This document shows, in pieces, positions 8,425 to 16,953 of a stretch of 36,596 nt of DNA; the stretch's first letter is position 1; every line of letters starts with the position of its first letter. Source of the DNA: Acanthamoeba sp. SK_2022b (Eukaryota; Discosea; Longamoebia; Acanthamoebidae); assembly GCA_027943245.1 (NCBI GenBank), contig JANDJZ010001765.1:1-36596 (forward strand). The letters run 5' to 3'. The position numbers and the translations under genes were made by a program. The notes beneath the pieces are model-generated. The model made no database searches. It saw nothing but the letters and a program-made list of their open reading frames with translations, and had not been told where the DNA came from.

Positions 8425-9162
8425 GCTGCGTCCGATGCCGATGCCTTCGCGCCTGCGGCGCTACGCGCTTCGCTTGCCTCCAGGGGAAAGCCCTGCGGGC
8501 TATCCCCGCCGCGCGATGCTTGGCGCCCCTCGAAGACCGCCGAACCGGCTGCGCCGGATCGGCCAGAAACCAACCGCAGTTTCAACAGCAGAGCCAACTC
8601 CCTCTATGCCTTGTGCATAAAGTTCGTCCTGGGCGTGGTTTTCATCGAGCATTGAAGTCAGGGCGTCCCCGGCCAACTGGGAGATGGCCGGTCGCGCTGT
8701 CGTGCTGCGCATCGAGCCGCCTTCGGCGTCTCGCCCCTATCGGGCTTCCATCGTTCCCTCGCGCTGCTCGACTGACGCCTCCGGCCCGGCTTCCAGATCC
8801 GGGCCTGCGCGCTTCGCTTGCCGTGCGGTCGGCACACAAGGATGGCCGTTGCCTTGTTCAGCCGTCTTTCCTGACTCCATCACCTTGCTCGCGACTGTAG
8901 CCCGCGGCCATGTGCCGTCAAGGCGCGCAGGGCCGTGTCCTCGGCTGCGCCTGCGGGCCGCACCAACCCTGCGCTTGTCTCCTTGACGGCCCCCGTCCGC
9001 GCGCTCCTGACCGTCGCGGGCGATGAACTCAGGAAAGACGGTGGCAACAGGGCCAACCGGGTTCCTCGTGCCGACCGCACCGAACAGCCGAAAGGCTGGG
9101 CTCCGAATCTAGGAATCCGGTGTGCGGTTTTCTTCAACAGCCTTTTTGTTCAGGAGAACGAC
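8425..9162. repeat. Gene-free stretch with dispersed repeat copy 1
   Basis: No gene is supported here. Bases about 8444-8566 are a copy of a repeat found again at about 33434-33660 and 34664-34891. Shared phrases are CTTCGCGCCTGCGGCGCT, GGGGAAAGCCCTGCGGGC and CCGGATCGGCC. This copy lacks the left ~100 bp of the other two. The remainder (8600-9160) is GC-rich; it includes GACGCCTCCGGCCCGG near 8774 and no ORF with coding character. Confidence 0.7.
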
Positions 9163-9987
9163 ATGCTTGCAACCCGTTTTGCTTCCCACTCCCCCGCGCA
9201 GCGCAGCGAAACCCCTCTGTCCGATGACCAGATTCGCAAGGTGGCCCCGTCCATCTTCGCGGATGCCCCGCATGAGAGCCGTTCCGAGCGATACGCCTAC
9301 ATCCCCACGGCTGCCGTGTTGACCGAGCTTCGAAAGGAAGGGTTTCAACCCTTCATGGTGTGCCAGACCCGCGTGCGCAACGAGGGCCGGCGCGAGCACA
9401 CGAAACACATGCTGCGCCTGCGCCATGCCAACCAGATCAACGCTCGCGAAGCCAACGAAATCATCCTGCTGAACTCGCACGACGGCACGAGCAGCTATCA
9501 ATTGCTGGGCGGCATGTTCCGCTTCGTGTGCAGCAATGGCCTTGTATGCGGCGACACCGTGGGCGATGTGCGCGTGCCCCACAAAGGCGACGTAGCCGGG
9601 CATGTCATCGAGGGAGCCTATCAGGTGCTGGGTGGCTTCGAGCATGCGCAGGAATCGCGCGAATCCATGCAGGCCATCACGCTGGACGCCGGTGAATCGG
9701 AAGTGTTCGCCCGCGCCGCGCTGGCCCTCAAGTACGACGACCCGACCAAGCCCGCACCGATCTCGGAATCACAAATCCTGATGCCGCGCCGCTTCGACGA
9801 CCGCCGCCCCGACCTGTGGAGCGTGTTCAACCGCACGCAGGAGAACTTGACCAAGGGCGGCCTGTCCGGGCGCAGCACCAACGGACGCCGCCAGCAGACC
9901 CGCCCCGTGCAGGGCATTGATTCGGACATTCGCCTGAACCGCGCCCTGTGGCTGCTGGCCGATGGCATGCGTGCTCTCAAAGCCTGA
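9163..9987 (+). CDS. DUF932 domain protein
   Basis: A 274-aa protein. AGGAG at 9152-9156 selects the ATG at 9163; the open frame upstream is not coding-like. Segments typical of DUF932 include YIPTAAVL, LLNSHDGTSSYQLLGGMFRFVC and SNGLVC. The family occurs in plasmids, ICEs and phage-like elements next to ParB/RepB genes; its activity is unknown, and a DNA-processing role has been guessed. It precedes parB by 75 bp and may share its transcript. Confidence 0.9.
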   Translation: MLATRFASHSPAQRSETPLSDDQIRKVAPSIFADAPHESRSERYAYIPTAAVLTELRKEGFQPFMVCQTRVRNEGRREHTKHMLRLRHANQINAREANEIILLNSHDGTSSYQLLGGMFRFVCSNGLVCGDTVGDVRVPHKGDVAGHVIEGAYQVLGGFEHAQESRESMQAITLDAGESEVFARAALALKYDDPTKPAPISESQILMPRRFDDRRPDLWSVFNRTQENLTKGGLSGRSTNGRRQQTRPVQGIDSDIRLNRALWLLADGMRALKA

Positions 9988-10020
9988 CCCCCTCTGGCGC
10001 TTTTCCCGCCGGAGGGGCGG
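9988..10020 (+). terminator. Weak hairpin after the DUF932 gene
   Basis: CCCCTCTGGCG and CGCCGGAGGGG pair with one mismatch directly after the DUF932 stop. There is no proper T run, so it may be a processing or attenuation hairpin. Confidence 0.4.
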
Positions 10021-10062
10021 TTTCCCCTCCATTCCCTTGTTTCACTTGTTTGGAGATTCACC

Positions 10063-10470
10063 ATGAACGCCGTTACCACCACCACCGAAGCCCGCGCCGT
10101 CCAGACCGCAGCCAACAGCGCCGCGAACGTGCTGCAAGCCGCCGACCCGAGCAAGCACATGATCCTGGTGCCGCTGTCGCGTCTGGTGCTGCGCCCCACG
10201 GGCCGCAACGTGCGCAAGACCCCGCGCATGTCCATCCCTGAACTGGCCGCATCCATCCAGCGCGTGGGCCTGCTGCAAAACCTGATCGTGATTCCCGCCG
10301 CCGATGGCCTGCAATACGAGGTGGTGGCCGGTGGCCGTCGCCTCGCAGCTTTGAAGCTGCTGGCGAAGAAACACCGCATCGCCAAGGATTGGCAGGTGCC
10401 TTGCCTGCAAGTGGCCGATGGCACGGCCCGCACTGCCAGTCTCACCGAGAACGTGCAGCGTGAAGCCATG
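10063..10470 (+). pseudogene. parB: parB, 5' fragment (interrupted by the 20.4-kb insertion)
   Basis: The first 136 codons of a ParB/RepB/Spo0J protein: a disordered start, then the ParB N-terminal (ParBc) domain with SIQRVGLLQNL, VAGGRRLAALKLL and the box TENVQREAM. ParB proteins bind parS and use CTP to spread, and serve partition or ICE maintenance. The gene stops being ParB at GCCATG (10465-10470), where the inserted element begins. The rest of the gene resumes at 30842 in the same frame. The ORF does not stop at the junction. It runs in frame through the element's end into the first recombinase gene. Confidence 0.93.
10465..10470. repeat. 6-bp direct repeat, left copy (GCCATG)
   Basis: GCCATG flanks the inserted element on both sides (second copy 30836-30841) and occurs once in the uninterrupted parB reading. 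It is a target duplication, or equally the 6-bp crossover core of a tyrosine recombinase. Confidence 0.85.
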
Positions 10471-10500
10471 TTAGGTCGCGTGCTGCGAGTGTCCTGTTTG
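10471..10500. repeat. Left terminal inverted repeat of the element
   Basis: Matches the inverted right end without gaps at positions 1-7 (TTAGGTC), 19-25 (GTGTCCT) and 27-30 (TTTG). The equal spacing in both ends looks like paired recombinase binding boxes. Confidence 0.85.
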
Positions 10501-10548
10501 TCATCAGGCATTCACCGTCGATGGTCAATGTGTCGAAGGAGATTGTTC

Positions 10549-10585
10549 GACGCGCGCCCGGGCATGCATTGCCCGGGCGCGCGTC
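10549..10585. repeat. Perfect 16-bp palindrome inside the left end
   Basis: Arms GACGCGCGCCCGGGCA (10549-10564) and its exact complement (10570-10585) surround a 5-base loop, TGCAT. It lies between the terminal repeat and the first recombinase gene. A smaller inverted repeat GTCGAA...TTCGAC (10532-10551) abuts it. No T run follows, so a terminator is not obvious; it may block read-through from parB or serve as a recombination or regulatory structure. Confidence 0.75.
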
Positions 10586-10710
10586 GCCGGACGATGAGGT
10601 CACCGGTTCACATCAGGTGTTGGAGCTGTCCTCATCTTGGAACCGCAAGGCGCAGCTGGCCATGGGCTATCCTGCGTCACGCGGTGGCAAGTGCCTCCTG
10701 GAGGGCAGCG

Positions 10711-11874
10711 ATGGCAAGAATCATCCGTGCAGTTCCCGGCCATACCGACATCGCACAAGGTCTGCCGATCCTGGTGGACGAGCGCATGGCGATCATCGAG
10801 CCGGCATTCGCCTACCTGCTCGAACTGGCGACCATTTCAGGCCGTGCGCACAGCGCGCAGACCCTGCGCACCTACGCCGAGCATCTGCACGACTGGTTCG
10901 ACAGCCTGGAGCAGTCCGGATTGGAATGGAGCTCGATCGACGAAAGCACGATCGCGGCCTACCGCAATCGAATGCTGCACAACCCCAGTGCACACACCGG
11001 CAGGCCTTACGCGCGCGCCACGGTGAACGGCCGCATCCACACCGTCTGCCGCTTCTACAGCTGGGCTTGCGCAAAGGGCTGGATCGAGCGGCTGCCATTC
11101 CGGTTCGTCGATGTGCGGGTGTCGGTCGAGCGGCGTCAATCCTTCCTGGGCCACCTGCACAGCGGCGCATCGGTGATGCCGGCCAACGTCTTGACGCTGC
11201 CCGTGCACGAGCGTCTGCCCAGGCCGCTACGCGTGGACCAACTGCGCCTAGTGTTTGCCCAGCTGGGCGAGCCTTACTGCTTGATGGCCCAGTGGGCGCT
11301 GGCGACCGGGATGCGGCGAAAAGAGCTGTGCGGCCTGTGTGTGTTCCAAGTGCCGGAGACGGCGCACTTGCAGACGGGGGACCATCCGCTGGTCGGCGTT
11401 GACCTGAGCGTCACCAAGGGTGACCGGCCGCGCACGGCCTACCCGCCGATCCGGCTGGTGGATGCCACGCTGCGATACATCGATGAGGTCCGTACGCCGC
11501 TGGTGCGGGCTCGGCGGCGCCAGGATGCGCGCTACCGTGCGCCTTCGCAGCTGTTCCTGAACAGCCGAGCCGAGGCGGTGACCTGCGAACGGCTGACCGC
11601 CGTGTTCAATGCGGCCTTCCGGCGTGCGGGCCTTAACGGCTCAGCGCACTGGCTCAGGCACACCTTCGCCATGGCAATGCTCGTGCGTCTGCAGCGTCAG
11701 GCGCTGCAAACACCGGACATCAACCCCCTCAAGACGGTGCAGGTCCTGCTCGGCCACAGGTCGATCCAGAGCACGGCGCTGTACCTGCGCTGCGTCGAGC
11801 TTCATGAGAGGGAACTGGCTGGCAGCATCGACTACCTCTACGGAGAGTTGATTGACCAGGAGCGCACGCCGTGA
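10711..11874 (+). CDS. Tyrosine recombinase 1 of the trio (Tn554 TnpA-like)
   Basis: A 387-aa tyrosine recombinase read from the ATG at 10711, preceded by GGAGGG. The frame is open back through the element's end into parB, so an N-terminal fusion is possible. The catalytic set is complete: R202 (ATGMRRKE), H313-x-x-R316 (HWLRHTF), H349 (LLGHRS) and Y358 (ALYL). The N-terminal core-binding domain covers about residues 30-135. Its stop overlaps the GTG start of recombinase 2. In trio and Tn554-like elements the recombinases act together in excision and site-specific insertion. Confidence 0.9.
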   Translation: MARIIRAVPGHTDIAQGLPILVDERMAIIEPAFAYLLELATISGRAHSAQTLRTYAEHLHDWFDSLEQSGLEWSSIDESTIAAYRNRMLHNPSAHTGRPYARATVNGRIHTVCRFYSWACAKGWIERLPFRFVDVRVSVERRQSFLGHLHSGASVMPANVLTLPVHERLPRPLRVDQLRLVFAQLGEPYCLMAQWALATGMRRKELCGLCVFQVPETAHLQTGDHPLVGVDLSVTKGDRPRTAYPPIRLVDATLRYIDEVRTPLVRARRRQDARYRAPSQLFLNSRAEAVTCERLTAVFNAAFRRAGLNGSAHWLRHTFAMAMLVRLQRQALQTPDINPLKTVQVLLGHRSIQSTALYLRCVELHERELAGSIDYLYGELIDQERTP

Positions 11875-13679
11875 GCAGTCGTACAGGAAGGCTCGATCGT
11901 CGATTGCAAGCGATCGCACCGCACGGGCAAGCTACGACCGCCGCAGGCGCGGTCGTGGAACTGCGTGACGGCTGGGGCCAGGTGCAGGGCCGCTACGATC
12001 TGGAAACGCTGACCCTCCCGGAGGACATGGCACGAATGCTGGCAGAAGCCTTCCGACAACACCATGCGGCTTCTAGGCCCGAGACGTGCCGCGGCTGCTG
12101 GAAGGCCTTGCAGAGCTTTGCGCGCTTCGTTGCCGAAGACGGCGCCGTGAGGTCGCTGCGGGATCTCGATACGGCTGCTGTGGGGCGCTACATCGCATGG
12201 CTGGACCGCCAGGTCGGTCCCACGGGCGAGCCACGCTCGCGCAAGGGGCGCGCCAATGTGCTGTCCGGGCTGCGGCAGTTGGTGGACTGGATGAAGCGGC
12301 ACCATCCCGGCGCGCTGGCGCAGCGCATCGACTTCCCGTACCGGGTGTACCCGGACCTGAACGCTCAGCCGCGAAAGCGGCTGCCCGAGGATCAACTCAA
12401 AACCATTCTGCGCGCTTGCTACGAGGACATCGACGCGGCGTGGGCGCGCTTCGAGATGGGACGGGAGATCCTTCGAAGCGCCGCGGTGCCGCAGGGCGCC
12501 TCGGTGCAACTGCATGGCCTGGTACGCGCGTTGGCCGGCGTGGATCACGGCGTGATGCCGGCACGGCTGACGCTGGTCGCGCGCAGCTTCAACATGGCCA
12601 CCATTGCACGCGAGGGCGGGCTGCGCTCGCTTGCGGGCTACCTGCATCTCACCGGCGAGATGGCGGTGCCGTTCTTCGTGGCATTGGCGATCCAGCTGGC
12701 GGCCAACCCGCATCCCCTGGCGAAGATGGGGCGCGAGTGCCTGCGGGCGCACCCGCTGGACGAGCATCGCGTGATCGTCGAATGGGACAAGGCCCGCGTC
12801 GGCGGCCAACTCAGGCGCGCGCAGCAGCGCTCCTTCGATCGCCGGCGCCGACACGCGGCGCCAAACCTGATCGACAAGCTGTTGGCGATGACCGAGCCGC
12901 TGGTAGAGCGCGCCGGCCGCGACAACCGCGGCTTCCTGTTCCTGGTGGTGAGCGAGAAGACCCGGCACATCGCGCCGATGTCGCTGAGTACGCTGACCCA
13001 CACCCTCAAGGCGTTCATCGCTCGCGCCAACGCCAGGATCGCCATCTGGAACCAGGCGGCGCCCGAGCGCGCGCGCATGCCGCTGCCGGACTTCGCTGCG
13101 GTGCTGCTGCGCGGCAGCGTGGCGACCGAGCACTACCGCGCCTCTGGCGGCGACATCTTGCACGTCCAGCAGATCCTCAACCATGGCTCGGCCGTCACGA
13201 CCGAGGCCTATGTGAAGGGACCGAGCACGGAGCAGTTGCGCCGCGAGACGGTGGCAAGGCTGCAGAAGCTGATGATCAACTGGCTGACGAGTCCCGCCGG
13301 TTCGGCGTTGCCTTCGGGTCGCCCTGCGCCTGCCGCTGGCGCCCGGGCGACGGCGCCGTTCGGCCACGATTGCCTCAACCCCCTGGATGGCTCAGGCCCC
13401 GACGCGCAGACCGGGCGGGTCTGCGCGCATCTGGGCGGCTGCCTGCGCTGCCCGGGCTTGGTGATCCCTCTGGATGAGGCGCATCTGGCACGCATCCTGT
13501 TGGCCAAGGAGGAGTTCGAGCGGGCCCGTGAGCGACTCGATGCGCGGCGCTGGGAGCTGCTGTACGCGCCGAGCTACCGCATCCTGGTGCAGGACATCCT
13601 GCCGGACTTCCCTGAGGCCATGCATGCCCCGGCGGCCGCGTTGGCCAAACGGATGCCGGCGCTGCCGATGCTGGAGTGA
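11871..13679 (+). CDS. Tyrosine recombinase 2 of the trio
   Basis: A 602-aa protein from a GTG that overlaps the previous stop. The C-terminal recombinase signature is divergent: R414 (VLLRGSVATEHY), H438 (QQILNHGS) and Y447 (TEAYV) are present, but the first catalytic Arg and the His of HxxR are not evident. The box-I region reads LAIQLAANPHPLAKM. A cysteine cluster near residues 500-530 (C...C...C..C, GRVCAHLGGCLRCPG) may bind zinc. The protein may serve partly as a structural partner of the other two recombinases. Confidence 0.85.
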   Translation: MSSRTGRLDRRLQAIAPHGQATTAAGAVVELRDGWGQVQGRYDLETLTLPEDMARMLAEAFRQHHAASRPETCRGCWKALQSFARFVAEDGAVRSLRDLDTAAVGRYIAWLDRQVGPTGEPRSRKGRANVLSGLRQLVDWMKRHHPGALAQRIDFPYRVYPDLNAQPRKRLPEDQLKTILRACYEDIDAAWARFEMGREILRSAAVPQGASVQLHGLVRALAGVDHGVMPARLTLVARSFNMATIAREGGLRSLAGYLHLTGEMAVPFFVALAIQLAANPHPLAKMGRECLRAHPLDEHRVIVEWDKARVGGQLRRAQQRSFDRRRRHAAPNLIDKLLAMTEPLVERAGRDNRGFLFLVVSEKTRHIAPMSLSTLTHTLKAFIARANARIAIWNQAAPERARMPLPDFAAVLLRGSVATEHYRASGGDILHVQQILNHGSAVTTEAYVKGPSTEQLRRETVARLQKLMINWLTSPAGSALPSGRPAPAAGARATAPFGHDCLNPLDGSGPDAQTGRVCAHLGGCLRCPGLVIPLDEAHLARILLAKEEFERARERLDARRWELLYAPSYRILVQDILPDFPEAMHAPAAALAKRMPALPMLE

Positions 13680-13681
13680 AC

Positions 13682-15556
13682 ATGCCGTCCGCGCGTGCCT
13701 ACCGTGCCCCGGCGCCCATCGAGGATGAAACCAGGGTGTCGACGCGCTCCATGCTGGCCGATGTCGTCTGGCATCTGGACGGCCTGCGACCTGGTGCCAA
13801 TCCCAGCGACTTCTCTCTGGACTGGAGCTTCCGGCTGCACGACGACAGCCGCTTCAGCGCTCCGAAATGGCATGCCTGGTCGCGTGCGGCCAAGCGTTTC
13901 CTGTGGAGCCTCAAGGTGGATCCTCCGCCGGGGCGCAGGCATGTGCACGACGGCACGCTCGTGTCCACCTTCCGCGTGCTGCGTTCGCTGGTGCGCTGGA
14001 TGGCCGCGCGGGGCTTGCGCTGCTTCGCCGACCTGCACCGCGACACGGCGCTGGAGTTCTTCGCCGACGTGGCCCGGCGTCCCGGCATGAAGGAAGGCAA
14101 GCCTCTGTCGGCGGCGACCCTGAGCACCTACCGCGGCGTCCTGCACCTGCTGTACCTGCAGGGCGGCCGCCTTCCCGATGTGGCGATCGACGAGCCGGTT
14201 CCCGTGCTGCTGCAGCGCTTGCCCAAGCATGATCGTGGGTGGTTGCCCTATACCCCTGACGAGATCGCCATGCCTCTGGTGTCGGCAGCACTGCGCCTGA
14301 TCGGCACGCCGGCCAGTGACGTCATTGCGCTGTGGCATCGGGCACAGACGGCCTACGACGCCGCGCTGGCCGATGGCATGAGCCAGACCAAGGCGGGCTT
14401 CAGGGTCGTAGATGCCATCGCGGGCTTCGGCTTCTCCACGCTGCCCGGTGAGGCCCAGCCATGGCAGGCCGCTCCCGTGACCAGCACCAAGCGGGTACGC
14501 ACGCTGGTGGACCGTATCGGTGAAAGCTGCTTCATCGTGGTGGCCTACCTAGTTGGCGCACGGGTGTCCGAGATCCTGGGCTTGCAGGCGGGCTGCATCG
14601 AGCGGAATCCTTCGGCCGACGGCACGGAGCAGTTCGCCTACTTGGCAGGACGCATCTACAAGACGGCACGGGCGGAGAGTGGCCAAGCGCACCGCTGGCC
14701 GGCGCCGCCTGCCGTGGAGCGCGCCATCGCCGTGATGGAGCAGTTGTCGGCGCCGCTGCGCCAGCGCACCGGGCGCACCGATCTGTGGTTGTCCCCGGAC
14801 AGTACGGGCCTGGCAGGACCTGCCGCACGCATCCGCGTGCCGGGCGTGCAGACGCTCATCGGCCGCCTGAACAAAGGGTTCGCGGTCTTCATCGACCTGC
14901 CGCAGTACCAGGGCGCAGCGTGGCACCTGAACACCCATCAGGGCCGCAAGACCTTCGCGCGCTTCGTGGGCAAGCGGGACCGAACGGGGTTGGACGCATT
15001 GCGCGCGCACTTCGGGCATGTGAGCCGGGTGATGACCGACCAAGGATACGTTGGGACGGACTTCGCGCTCGATGAGCTGATTGATCGTCATGCGCGCGAT
15101 GAGACGCGCGCCGCGCTGGAGGAACTGCTCACCGCCGCGTCGCTTGGCGGCAAGGCTGGCCGAATGATGGCTGCTCGCTCCGAGTTCAGGGGCCGCACGC
15201 GCGATGCGGACGTGCAGGCCTACGTGGAGTTCCTGATGGCGGAGACGGACTTGCGCCTGGGCGCATGCGATTGGGGGTACTGCGTGTACCGCAGCGAAAC
15301 CTCGGCGTGCCTGGGAGGAGAAAAAGGGCCCAATCCGGCGTCGCGTACGCAAAGCGTGTGCGCGTCGTGTGCGAACTTCGCGGTCACGGACAAGCACCGG
15401 CCGGTCTGGGAAGCGCGCCGCACACGGAACGTCAGCTTGATGCAGTCCCACGCCCTCGATCCGGAGAGCCTGGCGCTGGCCGAGGCGCGGGTCGGTGAGT
15501 GTGACCGCATCCTGGCTCAGTTGAACAGCGCTGCGGGAGAAGAACGTGGCGCGTGA
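13682..15556 (+). CDS. Tyrosine recombinase 3 of the trio
   Basis: A 624-aa protein. GGAG five bases upstream favours the ATG at 13682 over a GTG at 13676 that overlaps the previous stop. Catalytic residues are visible: R294 (GARVSEI), H419-x-x-R422 (THQGRKTF), H446 (FGHVS) and Y456 (QGYVG). After the catalytic domain a cysteine-rich tail (CDWGYC, then SACLGG and CASCANF) looks like a zinc-binding knuckle, as in large transposon recombinases. The next gene overlaps its end by 11 bp. Confidence 0.88.
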   Translation: MPSARAYRAPAPIEDETRVSTRSMLADVVWHLDGLRPGANPSDFSLDWSFRLHDDSRFSAPKWHAWSRAAKRFLWSLKVDPPPGRRHVHDGTLVSTFRVLRSLVRWMAARGLRCFADLHRDTALEFFADVARRPGMKEGKPLSAATLSTYRGVLHLLYLQGGRLPDVAIDEPVPVLLQRLPKHDRGWLPYTPDEIAMPLVSAALRLIGTPASDVIALWHRAQTAYDAALADGMSQTKAGFRVVDAIAGFGFSTLPGEAQPWQAAPVTSTKRVRTLVDRIGESCFIVVAYLVGARVSEILGLQAGCIERNPSADGTEQFAYLAGRIYKTARAESGQAHRWPAPPAVERAIAVMEQLSAPLRQRTGRTDLWLSPDSTGLAGPAARIRVPGVQTLIGRLNKGFAVFIDLPQYQGAAWHLNTHQGRKTFARFVGKRDRTGLDALRAHFGHVSRVMTDQGYVGTDFALDELIDRHARDETRAALEELLTAASLGGKAGRMMAARSEFRGRTRDADVQAYVEFLMAETDLRLGACDWGYCVYRSETSACLGGEKGPNPASRTQSVCASCANFAVTDKHRPVWEARRTRNVSLMQSHALDPESLALAEARVGECDRILAQLNSAAGEERGA

Positions 15557-16031
15557 TGCGACGCGCATGCCTGTGCTCAACCCGTACGAAAGGCGTCGGC
15601 AGGCGACGGATCGCAAGCTGCGCGATGCACTGGCCCGAATGATCGACAGCACGCCGCATGACGCGTCATTGCAGGAGCGGCGCTGCCGGCTCAGCGTCGC
15701 CAGCCTGGCGCGAGAGGCCGGTGTGGCGCGCAATGCGATCTATACGAACCACAGAGCGATGATCGATGCACTGCGCCAGGCCACGCAGCAGCAGGGCGTG
15801 CCGAGCAGGCGGAAAAGCTGGGAAGACCAGCTGGCCCAGCAGCGTGCCGTCATCGACTTGCTGAAGGCGCAGCAACGGCGTCTCGTGACCGAGAACGCTG
15901 CGCTACTCAAGCGCGCCCTGGACAGCGAAGCTGCAGCAGCTCGGCATCAGCGGCAAAGCGCTCGCTTGCTCGCAGAGCAGGACCGAGAACGCAAGCCCGT
16001 GACCTTGGTACCTCGCCCTCGCATCGCGTGA
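15546..16031 (+). CDS. Small trio partner, TnpC/DUF6262-like
   Basis: A 161-aa protein from a GTG at 15546 inside the end of recombinase 3; an ATG at 15567 is an alternative. Residues about 55-85 look like an HTH (SVASLAREAGVARNAIYTN). Residues about 100-145 are a Q/A/R-rich coiled coil. Tn554-type transposons carry a similar small third protein (TnpC) that affects orientation and efficiency of insertion; assignment is by position and shape. It closes the mobility operon. Confidence 0.75.
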   Translation: MARDATRMPVLNPYERRRQATDRKLRDALARMIDSTPHDASLQERRCRLSVASLAREAGVARNAIYTNHRAMIDALRQATQQQGVPSRRKSWEDQLAQQRAVIDLLKAQQRRLVTENAALLKRALDSEAAAARHQRQSARLLAEQDRERKPVTLVPRPRIA

Positions 16032-16047
16032 TGCTCAACACCGACAG

Positions 16048-16368
16048 CTACCGAACTGGCTGGAACATGATGATGCCCATCCCGCAGAGCGCCACGGCCA
16101 CGCCGGCGAAGTCCCAAGCGGTCGGCCTCACCTGATCGACAGCCCACAACCACGCGAGCGCCACACCGATATAGACGCCTCCATAGGCAGCGTAGACCCG
16201 ACCCGGAGCGGTTGCATGCAAGGTCAGCAGCCAGGCGAACAGCGCCAGACTCAAGGCTGCGGGCACCAGCAGCCAGATCGAGCGGCCTTGCTTGAGCCAT
16301 AGGTAGGGCAGATAGCAACCGGCGATCTCGGCCAATGCCGCTGCAACGAACAACAAGAAGATCTTCAT
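16048..16368 (-). CDS. YnfA/UPF0060 family small membrane protein
   Basis: A 106-aa protein with four predicted membrane helices: about 1-22, 30-50 ([19 protein letters not shown]), 60-78 and 84-104. Typical YnfA features are [20 protein letters not shown] at the start, AAYGGVYI in the middle and [10 protein letters not shown] at the end. The family is small-multidrug-resistance-like; a drug efflux role has been reported for some members. The frame extends 17 codons upstream, but MKIF is the conserved start. It is convergent with the recombinase operon. Confidence 0.9.
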   Translation of the reverse strand: MKIFLLFVAAALAEIAGCYLPYLWLKQGRSIWLLVPAALSLALFAWLLTLHATAPGRVYAAYGGVYIGVALAWLWAVDQVRPTAWDFAGVAVALCGMGIIMFQPVR

Positions 16369-16434
16369 CGTGGCATTCTGCCGGGGACGTCTGGAGCGGA
16401 TTGCCCAGCTCCATATCATGTTCAGAACCTCGGC

Positions 16435-16953
16435 CTAGGACTCGACGATGCCGAATTCCGCGAGCGCCTGATTCCAGTTCCTGCCGCTGCGCTGCCCGGC
16501 CAACTTGATGAGCGCGTAGCGCTGCAGTGGCGCCAGAGCGGCCCATTGAGTGGCAGAGGGCGGCGTTCTTCCGCCGGCGATGCAGCGTGCACTCACCGCC
16601 TCCGACACCACGCCTGGGATATCCGCGGCCGCGTCGGCAGGGACCGCTGGCATGTCGGACCAACCCGACTGCTCGGCGCGGCGACGCAGGAATCGGGAAA
16701 GGCGTTCGACGTGATCGGGTCTGTGGACTGGCGCCTCCCGCAGCGTCTCGCGCACTGCAAGCGGCAGGGTGCGCCATTGCGCGAGCGAAAGCTTCAGGCG
16801 ACAGCGGTCGAGCTTCGCGCGCATGCTCATCGGGATGCAATCGAGGGTGGCCCGATACGCAGTCTCGAAACCAAAGAACGCGCTCGCCAGGTCGCAGGGA
16901 AAACCCAGCGCGCGGGCCACACCGCGTGCGATGACCGCCCGCCGCGCGCCCAA
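16435..16953 (-). pseudogene. Nitrate reductase-associated protein family, fused or truncated 5' end
   Basis: Residues from about 27 on (FGFETAYRATLDCIPMSMRAKLD, then a KLSLAQWRTLPLAVRETL segment) match the Nitr_red_assoc family, small proteins often near assimilatory nitrate reductase genes. No ATG fits the 5' end; the first possible start is a TTG at 16951-16953. The upstream bases belong in another frame to a DUF3701 integrase domain. This looks like a recombination junction, with the native start lost, so whether it is expressed is unclear. The 3' part is intact to its TAG. Confidence 0.65.

Noticed and set aside
8935..9987. DUF932 gene starting at 8935
   Set aside because: The added 76 residues have no family match and no ribosome binding site; AGGAG before 9163 marks the true start.
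10063..11874. A single 603-aa ParB-recombinase gene
   Set aside because: The first 136 codons are ParB, and the distal half of parB is found intact past 30841. The recombinase has its own start with GGAGGG. The fused frame is a result of the insertion, so I list the two parts separately.
11838..13367. A 509-aa antisense ORF opposite recombinase 2
   Set aside because: Composition is H/R/A/Q-rich and non-globular, as expected of a shadow frame; recombinase 2 carries the recognisable C-terminal signature.
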